From positions 1 through 54,260 of the forward strand of contig CAYQIV010000021.1 in NCBI GenBank assembly GCA_964417725.1: a stretch of 54,260 nucleotides of DNA. The letters are read 5' to 3'. The notes under the pieces are model-generated. The model was not told where the DNA came from, ran no database searches, and saw nothing but the letters and a program-made list of their open reading frames with translations. Shown here piece by piece: positions 10,130 to 19,100 of the stretch. Position numbers and translations under genes: made by a program. The DNA is from SHZI01 sp964417725 (lineage in GTDB: Bacteria > Pseudomonadota > Gammaproteobacteria > Steroidobacterales > GCA-2729495). How positions within the stretch are numbered: the first letter of the stretch is position 1; each line of letters opens with the position of its first letter.

Positions 10130-11377
10130 ATGAAGAAATTGTTCTACGGCTGGTATGTCGCACTCGGCTGCGGCATCGGCCTTGCCTGCGGTCTGGCCAC
10201 CGTGCTGACCTACACTTTCGGAATCTTTGTCCTGCCGCTGCGCGAAGCCTTCGGCTGGTCGCAGACGGAGATCTTCGCCGCCCTGTTCTTTTCCGTGCTG
10301 ACCATCACTGTCGTGGCGCCGGTCTTCGGCCTGCTCGTCGACAAACTCGGCGCGCGGCGCGTCATTCTCGCCGGACTGGTGCTCGAGGCGGCGCTGATCG
10401 CTTCATTCTATTTTCAGGACGGCAACGTTTGGGCTTTCTACGCGCGTTATGTCGCGCTGGCCGTATTCGGGGTTGGCACCACGCATATCGCCTTCACGCG
10501 CATCATCGCCCTGTGGTTCGACCGACGACGCGGCCTGGCACTGGGCATCACGCTGGCCGGCGTCGGTATCGGCGGCTTCGCCTGGCCGATCCTCTCGCAG
10601 TGGGCGATCGATGCCTTCGGCTGGCGCAGCGCCTACCTCGTCGTCGCCGCCACGGTCGTCGTCGTCGGCTGTGCCGTGATGCTGTTCGTGGTGCGTGATT
10701 CACCCCAGTCGATGGGCCTGCTGCCAGACGGCGATGTCGCCAGCGGCGACGGTGCGGGGCACGATGCCGCACCACCGGGCCTGACGATCGGGGAGGCGCT
10801 CTCGACCTCGCGTTTCTGGCTCATGCTGGTTTCCTTCCTGCTGATCGGCATCGCCGTGACCAGCATCCAGGTCCACCTCGTGCCACTGCTGGTCGGCCGC
10901 GGCGTGTCGCCGATGCGGGCCGCCAACGCGCTGTCGATCCTCGCGGTGGCACTGGTCATCGGCCGCATCGGCGCCGGCTGGCTGATGGACCGGTTCTTCG
11001 CCCCGCGCGTCGCGGTCGCCTTCCTGCTGGGCCCGATCGTCGCCATCGTGATGCTCGCCGCCGGGGTCAGCGGCTGGCTGGCTTTCGTCGCCGGCATCCT
11101 TACCGGGCTCGCCGCCGGCGCCGAAGTCGACGTCACCGCCTATCTCACCAGCCGTTACTTCGGCCTGCGTTTCTTCAGCAGCATCTACGCCTGGTACTAC
11201 GGTGCCTACTCGCTGGGTGCCGGGCTCGGCCCGCTGATGACGGCCAATGCGGTCGATCGTTTCGGGGGTTACACCGAGATCCTGATCGTGCACGGTGCGA
11301 TGCTCGCCGTGGCGGCGATCCTGCTGGCCCGCCTGCCTCCGTTTCCGAAGCTCGGCCTGGCAGAGGCGCACGCATGA
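10130..11377 (+). CDS. MFS transporter of the oxalate/monocarboxylate type
   Basis: A 415-residue permease with 12 likely membrane helices in two six-helix halves. The N-terminus (FYGWYVALGCGIGLACG, then FGIFVLPLREAFGWSQTE) is characteristic of the OFA/monocarboxylate porter group of the major facilitator superfamily, and the loop 2-3 motif reads GLLVDKLGARRVILAG. The substrate cannot be read from sequence; a small carboxylate is likely. I start at 10130 rather than the earlier in-frame ATG at 10079 because GGAGG lies a few bases before it and the family begins with this FYGWY segment. The stop overlaps the start of the next gene by four bases, so the two genes are coupled. Confidence 0.88.
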   Translation: MKKLFYGWYVALGCGIGLACGLATVLTYTFGIFVLPLREAFGWSQTEIFAALFFSVLTITVVAPVFGLLVDKLGARRVILAGLVLEAALIASFYFQDGNVWAFYARYVALAVFGVGTTHIAFTRIIALWFDRRRGLALGITLAGVGIGGFAWPILSQWAIDAFGWRSAYLVVAATVVVVGCAVMLFVVRDSPQSMGLLPDGDVASGDGAGHDAAPPGLTIGEALSTSRFWLMLVSFLLIGIAVTSIQVHLVPLLVGRGVSPMRAANALSILAVALVIGRIGAGWLMDRFFAPRVAVAFLLGPIVAIVMLAAGVSGWLAFVAGILTGLAAGAEVDVTAYLTSRYFGLRFFSSIYAWYYGAYSLGAGLGPLMTANAVDRFGGYTEILIVHGAMLAVAAILLARLPPFPKLGLAEAHA

Positions 11378-11715
11378 GCACGCTGCCACCCTGCCCGGGA
11401 TGCAGTTCACCGTACACCTACGAGGACCGCGGCCACTGCGTGTGCCCGGAGTGTGCCCATCGATGGCAGGGCGCCATCGATACGGGACATATCGTCGAGG
11501 CCAGGGCGGTCAAAGATGCCCACGGCAGCACGCTGACGGATGGCGATGCGGTCATCGTCATCAAGGACCTGAAGGTGCGGGGCACTTCCTCGGTGGTCAA
11601 GGTCGGGACCAAGGTGAAGAACATCCGCCTGGTTGACGGCGATCACGACATCGACTGCCGCATCGAAGGCATCGGTGCCATGCAGCTCAAGTCGGAGTTC
11701 GTCAGGAAGGCGTGA
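11374..11715 (+). CDS. yjdM: Zinc-ribbon protein of the YjdM/PhnA family
   Basis: A 113-residue cytoplasmic protein with an N-terminal zinc ribbon (CPGCSSPYTYEDRGHCVCPEC, four metal-binding cysteines) and the C-terminal KOW/SH3-like PhnA domain (DSNG-like AHGSTLTDGDAVIVIKDLKVRG, then KVGTKVKNIRLVDGDHDIDCRIEG). The family was named alkylphosphonate utilisation protein PhnA, but in E. coli it is not part of phosphonate breakdown and its role is unclear. Length is standard. Its ATG overlaps the MFS stop in an ATGA. It converges on an unknown two-gene operon 33 bases downstream. Confidence 0.93.
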   Translation: MSTLPPCPGCSSPYTYEDRGHCVCPECAHRWQGAIDTGHIVEARAVKDAHGSTLTDGDAVIVIKDLKVRGTSSVVKVGTKVKNIRLVDGDHDIDCRIEGIGAMQLKSEFVRKA

Positions 11716-11748
11716 GCAATCCGGCCGAGTGGCGGGTGACGACCTTCT

Positions 11749-12453
11749 TCAGGTGAACCCGGTGGCGCGGATGCGTGACACCTTCGCCGCCTGGGGCATG
11801 CGGTAGAAATCGCGCAGTTCGCGCAGCATGGCCGGCACCAGCCGGTCGGCCGGGTAGCGGTGCGCGAGCCCGGCGCAATAGCGCCCTGCGAGATGCGCCG
11901 CATCGGCATAACGTACCCGCTCGCCGGCATCAAGCTGCGGATCGAGCCGGGTCTCGCCGAACAGGCAATCGAGCAGCACAGCGCCGAGGTGGGCGCCGGG
12001 CTGGCGGGCAAGCAGCAACCGGGCGCCCATGTACTTGTCGACCTCGCCCTGCACCTCGAGTTCGAGCAGCGTCACCGGCCGGTCACGCACGGCATTCCAG
12101 GCCAGGTAACTGAAGTGGCTGAGCCCCTCCATGACCGTACAGAAATCCTGCAGGTTGCGGACCGACAGCTGCTCGCGTGGATCGGTGGCGGCCAGCCGGC
12201 CGAGCACGGAGGCCTCGAGGTACAGCGCCACGTCGATGCCGTCGGCAGCCTGATGGACGAGCAGCTTCTCGTCACTGTGGCGATGTCCCTGGCCAGCGGT
12301 CAATGCCGCCAGGACCTGCCTGTCGGTGACGAGGAAGTCGCGCACGTCTTCATCGACCTCGAGGTCGTAAAGCCAGCCCAGCCGTGACTGGAGGTCGGGC
12401 AGCAGCCCGGTCGAGTCCACTGCATGGTCGGCGACGGCATGCATGTCCGGCAT
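11749..12453 (-). CDS. Conserved-looking protein of unknown function, second gene of a pair
   Basis: A 234-residue, largely helical cytoplasmic protein without signal peptide or membrane spans. Notable stretches are SRLGWLYDLEVDEDVRDFLVTDRQVLAAL, then DEKLLVHQAADGIDVALYLEASVLGRL and FCTVMEGLSHFSYLAWNA, with many acidic and leucine residues. The frame is open as far as 13254, but I start it at the ATG at 12453-12451 because that codon overlaps the stop of the preceding gene by one base (TGATG), a usual sign of coupled translation. I do not recognise a family. Together with the gene upstream it is probably one functional unit. Confidence 0.75.
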   Translation of the reverse strand: MPDMHAVADHAVDSTGLLPDLQSRLGWLYDLEVDEDVRDFLVTDRQVLAALTAGQGHRHSDEKLLVHQAADGIDVALYLEASVLGRLAATDPREQLSVRNLQDFCTVMEGLSHFSYLAWNAVRDRPVTLLELEVQGEVDKYMGARLLLARQPGAHLGAVLLDCLFGETRLDPQLDAGERVRYADAAHLAGRYCAGLAHRYPADRLVPAMLRELRDFYRMPQAAKVSRIRATGFT

Positions 12454-13121
12454 CAATGCGAGCGCATGCTGCCGGGCTGTTCGATCGGCTCGATGCCGAG
12501 TTCGCGCAGCAACCTGCCCGCGCGCCGGCTGCCGGTGGTGAGCCAGCGCTCGTAAAGCCGCAGCACATCCCGGTCGCGGCAGGCACGGCTCGCCTGGCTG
12601 ACTTCGTTGAGCACGTCGACGACATCGGCAAACTTGCTGGCCAGTTCGGCAAAAACCGGCGCGAAGGCGCGGCCACGCGCCGTATCCGGCAGCGTATGGG
12701 CAAGCGTCCGGTAGGCGCTCCCGCCCATTCGCACGTAGTAGTCGACGCCGACGGCCTTCTGGTCGAGCCCCTCTGCCATGCAGCCGGCGACGAACAGCGC
12801 GACGTCCCCCAGCCGCCGCAGCGCCTGGCTGCGCACCTCGGCTGTCGGGGCGTCGGCCGCATCGGCGAGCATCAGGGCCAGCGGGCGGTGACCAGGACCC
12901 GGTTCGGCAGAATCGTAGAGGGCTTCGCTGCGCGCAAACAGCGTCAACAGGGTGACGACGTAATGGGCGGTGTGCTCCTCGACGGCAACCCGGTTCGATG
13001 CCATCGCCGCACCGACAGACTGCCGGAAGAATTCCTGCAGGCTCGGCACCGGGATCACGCCCGGCGAAGCATCCCTGCCCACCGCGGTCACGCGCCGCCC
13101 TCCTGGCCTCTCGGCCGACAT
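12453..13121 (-). CDS. Helical protein of unknown function, first gene of a pair
   Basis: A 222-residue protein, soluble and helix-rich. Visible blocks are SLQEFFRQSVGAAMASNRVAVEEHTAHYVVTLLTLFARSEALYD, a mid-region that begins LRRLGDVALFVAGCMAEGLD and continues VGVDYYVRMGGSAYRTLA, and a C-terminal FADVVDVLNEVS..LRLYERWL segment. The HTAHYVVTLLTLFAR and YYVRMGGSAY stretches look like conserved motifs rather than chance translation. The ATG at 13121 has no clear Shine-Dalgarno sequence, so a later start is possible. The stop overlaps the next start as TGATG. I do not recognise the family; the pairing suggests the two proteins work together. Confidence 0.75.
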   Translation of the reverse strand: MSAERPGGRRVTAVGRDASPGVIPVPSLQEFFRQSVGAAMASNRVAVEEHTAHYVVTLLTLFARSEALYDSAEPGPGHRPLALMLADAADAPTAEVRSQALRRLGDVALFVAGCMAEGLDQKAVGVDYYVRMGGSAYRTLAHTLPDTARGRAFAPVFAELASKFADVVDVLNEVSQASRACRDRDVLRLYERWLTTGSRRAGRLLRELGIEPIEQPGSMRSH

Positions 13122-13298
13122 GGTGCGTTCGGCACAGCCCGTTTATGCCAAGCGCACCACGCCAAGGCAAGCCCCGAGGCGTGACGCCGTTCACAGCTGG
13201 CGCATTTCGCCGGTCAGCAACGCACCTACTGCAGCGCGTGACCGCGCGCCACATTGGCGTTGCTATCCCTGCGGCCGGGCCGTTCCCGGGAGCTCACC

Positions 13299-13853
13299 AT
13301 GAGCCGCCTGATCGCCATCGCCTGTCTTGGTCTGCTGACTGCATCAGCCCACGCCGGCAACCTGAGGGCCGGTCTCCGGGAGGTTCAGGTGACCCGTCAG
13401 CGCGTCGATGGCCAGGACACGCGCGCGCAGGTCGCGGACATGCAGCGGCAGATGCGGCAGCAGCTGGCGGGTCTTCCACCGGCGCAGCGCAGGCAGCTGG
13501 AGACCATGATGGGCAAGCAGACCATGGGCATCATCGAAAACGGGACTTCCCGCCTTTGCATCAGTCAGGACATGGCAGACCGCGATCTGCCCGTGGTCGA
13601 CCCGGACGGAAGCGGCACACCCACGGTGACCGACCGTGGCGACACGATGCGCTTCGAGTTCGATTGCCGGATCCAGGGCCGACGCACCGCCGGCAGCGGC
13701 GAGACCCGGTTATCAGGTGATGCGCTCGTGTCACGCATCGAGGCAAAGATCAACGACGCCTCCGGTGTGCACACCATCGAGAACGAATCACGGATGACCT
13801 GCCTCGGCGCCGATTGCGGCGGCATCGCACCGGTGGGCACGACCGCACGCTGA
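13299..13853 (+). CDS. Periplasmic DUF3617 family protein
   Basis: A 184-residue exported protein. Residues 1-19 form a signal peptide (MSRLIAIACLGLLTASAHA, cleavage after AHA). The mature part begins NLRAGLREVQVTRQ and has a low-complexity Gln/Met-rich stretch, then a cysteine (RLCISQDM) and further cysteines in FEFDCRIQG and MTCLGADCGG, the pattern of DUF3617 proteins, which begin 'G.WEV' and have a conserved C.... .C arrangement. The family's role is unknown. The ATG at 13299 is chosen for the signal peptide; the open frame from 13254 adds an unsuitable Arg-rich leader. It converges with ilvC. Confidence 0.8.
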   Translation: MSRLIAIACLGLLTASAHAGNLRAGLREVQVTRQRVDGQDTRAQVADMQRQMRQQLAGLPPAQRRQLETMMGKQTMGIIENGTSRLCISQDMADRDLPVVDPDGSGTPTVTDRGDTMRFEFDCRIQGRRTAGSGETRLSGDALVSRIEAKINDASGVHTIENESRMTCLGADCGGIAPVGTTAR

Positions 13854-13949
13854 CCCGCGTCGGCGCCCGGCAGCCACGCAACGCCGCCGCAGCCGGCGGA
13901 TGGCGCCGGACGTGGCCGGCGCGTGCCGGGTCCGATATGCCGCCGGGCG

Positions 13950-14966
13950 CTAGTTGCGGTCCTTGTCGACGATCTTGTTGGCGGCGATCCACGGCATCAT
14001 GGCGCGCAGATTGCCGCCGACCGTCTCGATGGCGTGGCGGGCGTTGGCTTCGCGGGCCTTTTTCATCTCGGGGTAGCCGGCGGCACCCTCTGCGATGAAG
14101 CGTTTGGCATAGGCGCCGCTCTGGATATTGGCCAGCGCCTCACGCATGGCCCTGCGCGACTCCTCGTTGATGACCTTCGGCCCGGTCACGTACTCGCCGA
14201 ACTCGGCATTGTTGGAAATCGAATAGTTCATGTCGGCGATGCCACCCTGGTACATCAGATCGACGATCAGCTTGAGTTCGTGCAGGCACTCGAAGTAGGC
14301 CATTTCGGCCGGGTAGCCGGCCTCGACCAGGGTTTCGAAACCCGCCTTGACGAGTTCCACGCAGCCGCCGCAGAGCACCGCCTGCTCACCGAACAGGTCT
14401 GTCTCGCACTCATCCTTGAACGTCGTGCCAATGATGCCGGTGCGCCCGCCGCCGATGGCCGAGGCGTAGGACAGCGCCGTGGCCAGCGCCCTGCCGGAAG
14501 CATCCTGGGCCACCGCAACGAGGTCCGGGATGCCGCGACCGGCCTGAAACTCGGAACGCACCGTATGACCAGGCGCCTTGGGCGCGATCATGATGACATC
14601 GAGGTCGGCACGTGGCGTGATGGTGTGGAAGTGAATTGAAAAGCCATGGGCAAAGGCGAGCGTCGCCCCCTTGCGGATGTTGGGCTCGACCTCATCCGCA
14701 TAAAGCTGCTGCTGGAATTCATCCGGCGTCAGGACCATCACCAGATCGGCAGCGGCAACTGCCTCTGGTACGTCGGCGACCTTGAGCCCGGCGCCCTCGG
14801 CCTTGCGCCGTGACGTCGACCCGGGGCGCAGGCCGACGGTGACGTCGACACCTGAGTCATGCAGGTTGCAGGCATGGGCATGGCCCTGCGAGCCGTAGCC
14901 GATGATGGCGACCCTCAGGCTGCGGATGATCGAAAGATCACAGTCCTTGTCGTAATAGACCTGCAT
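13950..14966 (-). CDS. ilvC: Ketol-acid reductoisomerase, class I
   Basis: A 338-residue enzyme of valine/isoleucine synthesis that isomerises and reduces acetolactate or acetohydroxybutyrate with NADPH and Mg2+. It starts MQVYYDKDCDLSIIR and has the Rossmann motif GYGSQGHAHA, the phosphate-binding Arg/Ser loop (RPGSTSRRKAEG), HGFSIHF, the PKAPGHTVR block and the C-terminal knotted domain with DLFGEQAVLCGG and the Mg-binding E/D residues (AYFECLHELKLIVDLMYQGG). At 338 residues it is the short class I form, unlike the long E. coli enzyme. GGAGG lies nine bases before the ATG at 14966. It faces ilvY, whose product likely activates it in response to the substrates. Confidence 0.98.
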   Translation of the reverse strand: MQVYYDKDCDLSIIRSLRVAIIGYGSQGHAHACNLHDSGVDVTVGLRPGSTSRRKAEGAGLKVADVPEAVAAADLVMVLTPDEFQQQLYADEVEPNIRKGATLAFAHGFSIHFHTITPRADLDVIMIAPKAPGHTVRSEFQAGRGIPDLVAVAQDASGRALATALSYASAIGGGRTGIIGTTFKDECETDLFGEQAVLCGGCVELVKAGFETLVEAGYPAEMAYFECLHELKLIVDLMYQGGIADMNYSISNNAEFGEYVTGPKVINEESRRAMREALANIQSGAYAKRFIAEGAAGYPEMKKAREANARHAIETVGGNLRAMMPWIAANKIVDKDRN

Positions 14967-15040
14967 GACGCGTTGCCTCCGGTGGTGCCCCCGCAGGGGG
15001 TGGGTGATTCGGACAGGCCGGCACTCTAGCGCTTGCCGCA

Positions 15041-15068
15041 TGTTGCGTAAAAAGATATATACGCAACA
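15041..15068. promoter_or_regulatory. IlvY operator (LysR-type inverted repeat) between ilvC and ilvY
   Basis: TGTTGCGTA at 15041-15049 and TACGCAACA at 15060-15068 are a perfect 9-bp inverted repeat with a 10-base AT-rich spacer. It lies 27 bases before the ilvY start and 74 bases before ilvC in an AT-rich gap, where a LysR regulator would repress itself and activate the divergent gene. The T...A half-site spacing fits LysR-type boxes. Confidence 0.75.
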
Positions 15069-15095
15069 CAGTATCCCGAATAAAGAAATACAAGC

Positions 15096-15980
15096 ATGGA
15101 CACCCGGCAGCTCCGCCAATTCATCCGCCTGGCCGAAACGCTGCATTTTGGTCGCGCCAGCGAAGCCAGCCACATCAGCCCCTCGGCGCTGAGCCGCAGC
15201 ATCCGCCAGCTGGAATCCGAACTGGGCGCCCCGCTCTTCGACCGCGACAACCGCTCGGTGGCGCTGACCCGCCAGGGCCATACCTTCCTCGCCTGGACGC
15301 GCGAAACGCTCGGCGGCCTCGATCTGGTCACGCATGCACTCAGGGCACAGTCCGGCGAACTGCGCGGCGAGGTCAGCCTGTACTGCTCGGTGACGGCCAG
15401 CTACAGCTTTCTCTGCGACCTGCTCGGACGGCTGCGCGAAGACCACCCGCGCATCGAACTCAAGCTGCACACCGGAGACCCCGAGCATGCCATCGCCCGG
15501 ATCATGGGCGGTCACGAGGACGTCGCCATCGGCGCGCGCCCCGACGCCCTGCCGGCCGGTGTCGCGTTCCGGCCGATCGCCCGCTCGCCGCTGCTGTTCA
15601 TCGCCCCGGCCGGACATCCGCGGCTGCGTGCACTGTCCCGGCGCCTGCCGGATCCGCGCGAGTGGTCGACCGTCCCGGTGATCCTCGCCGAGACCGGGCT
15701 GGCACGGCAACGCCTCGATCGCTGGTTCAGGGCGCTTGGGGTCCGGCCCAGCGTCCACGCACAGGTGGCCGGCAATGAAGCCATCGTCAGCATGGTGAGC
15801 CTCGGTTTCGGCATCGGCGTGGTGCCGAAACTCGTCCTCGACAACAGCCCGCTGGCGAGCAAGGTCGTTGCACTCGACGTGCGCCCCGCACTGCCGCCAT
15901 TCGATATCGGCCTGTTCACCCTGCAAAAGAAGCTGCGCAACCCGCTCATCGCCGCTTTCTGGGCGGTGACGGCAGCCTGA
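15096..15980 (+). CDS. ilvY: LysR-family activator of ilvC
   Basis: A 294-residue regulator. The N-terminal winged helix-turn-helix (residues 1-60: LRQFIRLAETLHFGRASEASHISPSALSRSIRQLE) has the LHFGRA and HISPSALSRSI signature seen in IlvY proteins, and the effector-binding domain of two alpha/beta lobes follows. In E. coli IlvY binds acetolactate or acetohydroxybutyrate and switches on ilvC. Divergence from ilvC with a shared operator strongly supports the same role here. The gene begins at ATG 15096, and length matches the family. Confidence 0.93.
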   Translation: MDTRQLRQFIRLAETLHFGRASEASHISPSALSRSIRQLESELGAPLFDRDNRSVALTRQGHTFLAWTRETLGGLDLVTHALRAQSGELRGEVSLYCSVTASYSFLCDLLGRLREDHPRIELKLHTGDPEHAIARIMGGHEDVAIGARPDALPAGVAFRPIARSPLLFIAPAGHPRLRALSRRLPDPREWSTVPVILAETGLARQRLDRWFRALGVRPSVHAQVAGNEAIVSMVSLGFGIGVVPKLVLDNSPLASKVVALDVRPALPPFDIGLFTLQKKLRNPLIAAFWAVTAA

Positions 15981-16119
15981 CCGGCCACCGTGGGTGCCGG
16001 CAACGGGGCCCGTGGCTTATTGACGCATGAATCGCCGAAAGGGATGGCGCACGTCCGGGCCCGCGTTACCCTAAACGGCGTCAGGTGCCACCGCACGGCG
16101 GCACGTCAGGGGGATTGCC

Positions 16120-19100
16120 ATGCGTATCAATATTCCTTTCCGCCATAACTTTATATCCGCCATGCGTGCGGTGCTGGCCGCAGCCCTGCCGTGCATGGTG
16201 CTCGCCGCGCCGCTGGCCGCGGAGGAATGGCCGCTGTACCGACTGGACGCAACCATTGACCCGGCCACACACCGCCTGACGACCGCCGCCGACATCACCC
16301 TGCCGAAGGCACTGGCCGGGCAGGCGATCGAGTTCGTCCTCAATGCCGACCTCACCATCACGGCAGCCGAGCCGGCGGTGGAGCGACTGCCAGACGATGT
16401 GGGCGTGCGCGTCTTCGACGGCATCAACGGCACCAGCGACGAACTGGCGGCACGGCGCGGTGTGGCGGCCTACCGCGTCACGCTGCCGGCCGGCAGTCAT
16501 GGCTTCCGCATCGAATACAACGGCACCGTCGACATGCCGCCCGAGACCAGCCCCGAGGAATACGCCCGCAGCTTTGCCGAGACACCCGGCGTCATTGAGG
16601 AACGCGGTACCTACCTCGCCGGCAGCACGCTCTGGTATCCGCAACTCGGCGGCGAGCATGCCGCGGCGCTGGTCCGCTTCACGCTCGTCGTCAACACCCC
16701 GCCCAACTGGCACCTGATCGCGCCGGGCGATGGTGTCTCCAGTGGCGCCGATGGCAAGGCACGCTGGGCATCTCCTGCGGCGGTCGACGAAATCACGCTG
16801 TCGGGAGGGCCGCTGACGCCCTATACGGCACGTGCCGGCAAGGTCGAGGCACAGGTTTATCTGCGCCAGCCCGACGGCGCGTTGGCGGCGCGCTATCTCG
16901 AGGCCACGACACGCTACCTGCGGATGTACGACGCGCTCATCGGTCCCTACCCGTACCAGAAGTTCGCCCTCGTGGAGAACTTCTGGGAAACCGGCTACGG
17001 CATGCCGTCCTATACCCTGCTCGGCCCGCAGATCATCCGTTTCCCCTTCATCCTCAATTCGTCGTATCCGCATGAAATCCTCCACAACTGGTGGGGCAAC
17101 TCCGTTTACGTCGACTACGCGAGCGGCAACTGGTGCGAGGGCCTCACGGCCTACCTTGCCGATCACCTGATGAAGGAAGTCGAGGGCAGCGGTGCGATCT
17201 ACCGGCGAGACACGCTGAAGAAGTACCGCGACTTCGCCGCGCGCAGCGGCGACTTCCCGCTGCGCGAGTTTCGCTCGCGGCACAATGCCACGACCGAGGC
17301 AGTCGGCTACGGCAAGACGCTGATGCTATTCCACATGCTGCGCATGCAGCTTGGCGACGAACGCTTCCGCGAGGGGCTTGCCACCTTCTACCGCGACTAT
17401 CGCGGCCAGCGGGCCAGCTTCGACGACGTGCGCACGGTGTTCGAGCGTGTCGGCAGCGTCGACCTCGACCGCTTCTTCGACCAGTGGGTCAACCGCACCG
17501 GGGCCGCCGATCTGGTCGTCGAAGGCGTCGGCGTCACGGGGGGGCCGGGACGCTACACGGTCAGCGGCACGCTCCGGCAACGCCAGGACGGGCCCTTCGC
17601 CGTCGGCGTGCCGGTCGTGGTCACCACCGCCAGGGGCGCGGTAACGGCCACCATCGCCAGCGATGCGCGCCGCACGCCGTTCCGCATCGAAACCGACGAG
17701 CAACCGCTGTCGGTGACCGTCGACCCGGCATTCGATGTCTTCCGCGTCCTCGACCCGCGCGAAACGGCCCCCAGCATCGGCCAGCTGTTCGGCGCCAGCG
17801 AGGTGGTTGCCGTGCTGCCGGGCGGGCCCGCGGCGGAAACCGAACGCTGGCGGCAGATGCTTGAGGCATGGAAAAGCCCCCGCAACCGGATCACCGTGGT
17901 CACCGATGACGAGATCAACGCCCTGCCGAACGATCGCAGCGTGTGGCTGCTCGGTCGGAACAACCGCTTCGCCACCGCGCTCTTCGCCCGGGAAGCATCG
18001 CTGGGTCTGCGCGTCGACGATACCGGCGTCCACATCGGCAGCAAGTCATGGCCCTTCGCCGGCCATTCGCACGTCCTCACCCACCGCCACCCGCACGACC
18101 CGCACCTCGCGGTCGGCTGGGTCAGTTCGGATCCCGCCGCGGCACTGGTGGGCCTGGCCCGCAAGTTGCCCCACTACGGCAAGTACTCGTGGCTGACCTT
18201 TGCCGGCACGGAGCCGGCCAATGTCGGCAAGGGCGAATGGCCCACCGCCGACTCGCCGCTCCATGTCAACCTGCAGGGAGACGGTGCGCCGCTGGTGCTG
18301 GCGACACTGCCAAAGCGTGCGGCGCTGGCCGAACCGCCTGCCACCTGGTCACCGGACAGGCTGCGCGCCCACATCGACTTTCTTGCCGCCCCCGAACGGG
18401 AGGGCCGCGGCTTCGGCAGCCAGGGTCTCGTCCAGGCCGGCGACTACATCGCAGCGCGCTTCAAGGCGGCCGGGCTACGCCCCGCTACGCCTGATGGCTC
18501 GTGGTTCCAGCCCTTCGACGCCCCCGGCGGACCCGATGGCAACGGCGCCACGTTGCGCAACGTGATCGGCGTGCTACCGGGCACCGACCCCCGTTTCAAC
18601 GGCGAAGTGGCGATCATCAGCGCCCACTACGACCACCTCGGTTTCGGCTGGCCCGGCGGGCGCATCGATGCACTCGGCAAGATGCACCCCGGCGCCGACG
18701 ACAATGCCAGCGGGGTCGCAGTGCTGCTCGAGATGGCGGCACAACTGGCGGCCGGCCCACCGCCACCGCGCAGCATCGTCTTCATCGCCTTCAGCGGTGA
18801 AGAAGCCGGCCTGGTCGGTTCACGCCACTTCGTCAAACACCCGGTTCCCGTACCGCTTGCCGGTATCGTCGGCGTCATCAACATGGACACGGTCGGGCGG
18901 CTGGGTGACAACCCCGTCTCCGTGATTGCCACGGAAAGCGCGCGGGAGTGGCCTTTCGTGTTCAACGGCATCACCGCCGTCACCGGCATTGCCACCCGGA
19001 GCATTCCCGGTGCCAGCGAGTCATCCGACCAACGCGCTTTCATCGAGGCCGGCGTGCCGGGCGTGCAACTCTTCGCCGGGGCTGGCTACGACTACCACCG

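Noticed and set aside
11749..13254. Single 501-residue gene covering both unknown proteins
   Set aside because: Only its last 234 residues look like a real protein. The upstream part overlaps a better frame, and the TGATG overlap marks a proper start at 12453.
13950..15926. 658-residue extended form of IlvC
   Set aside because: The extension lies antisense to ilvY and the operator; KARI starts at 14966 with a good ribosome binding site.
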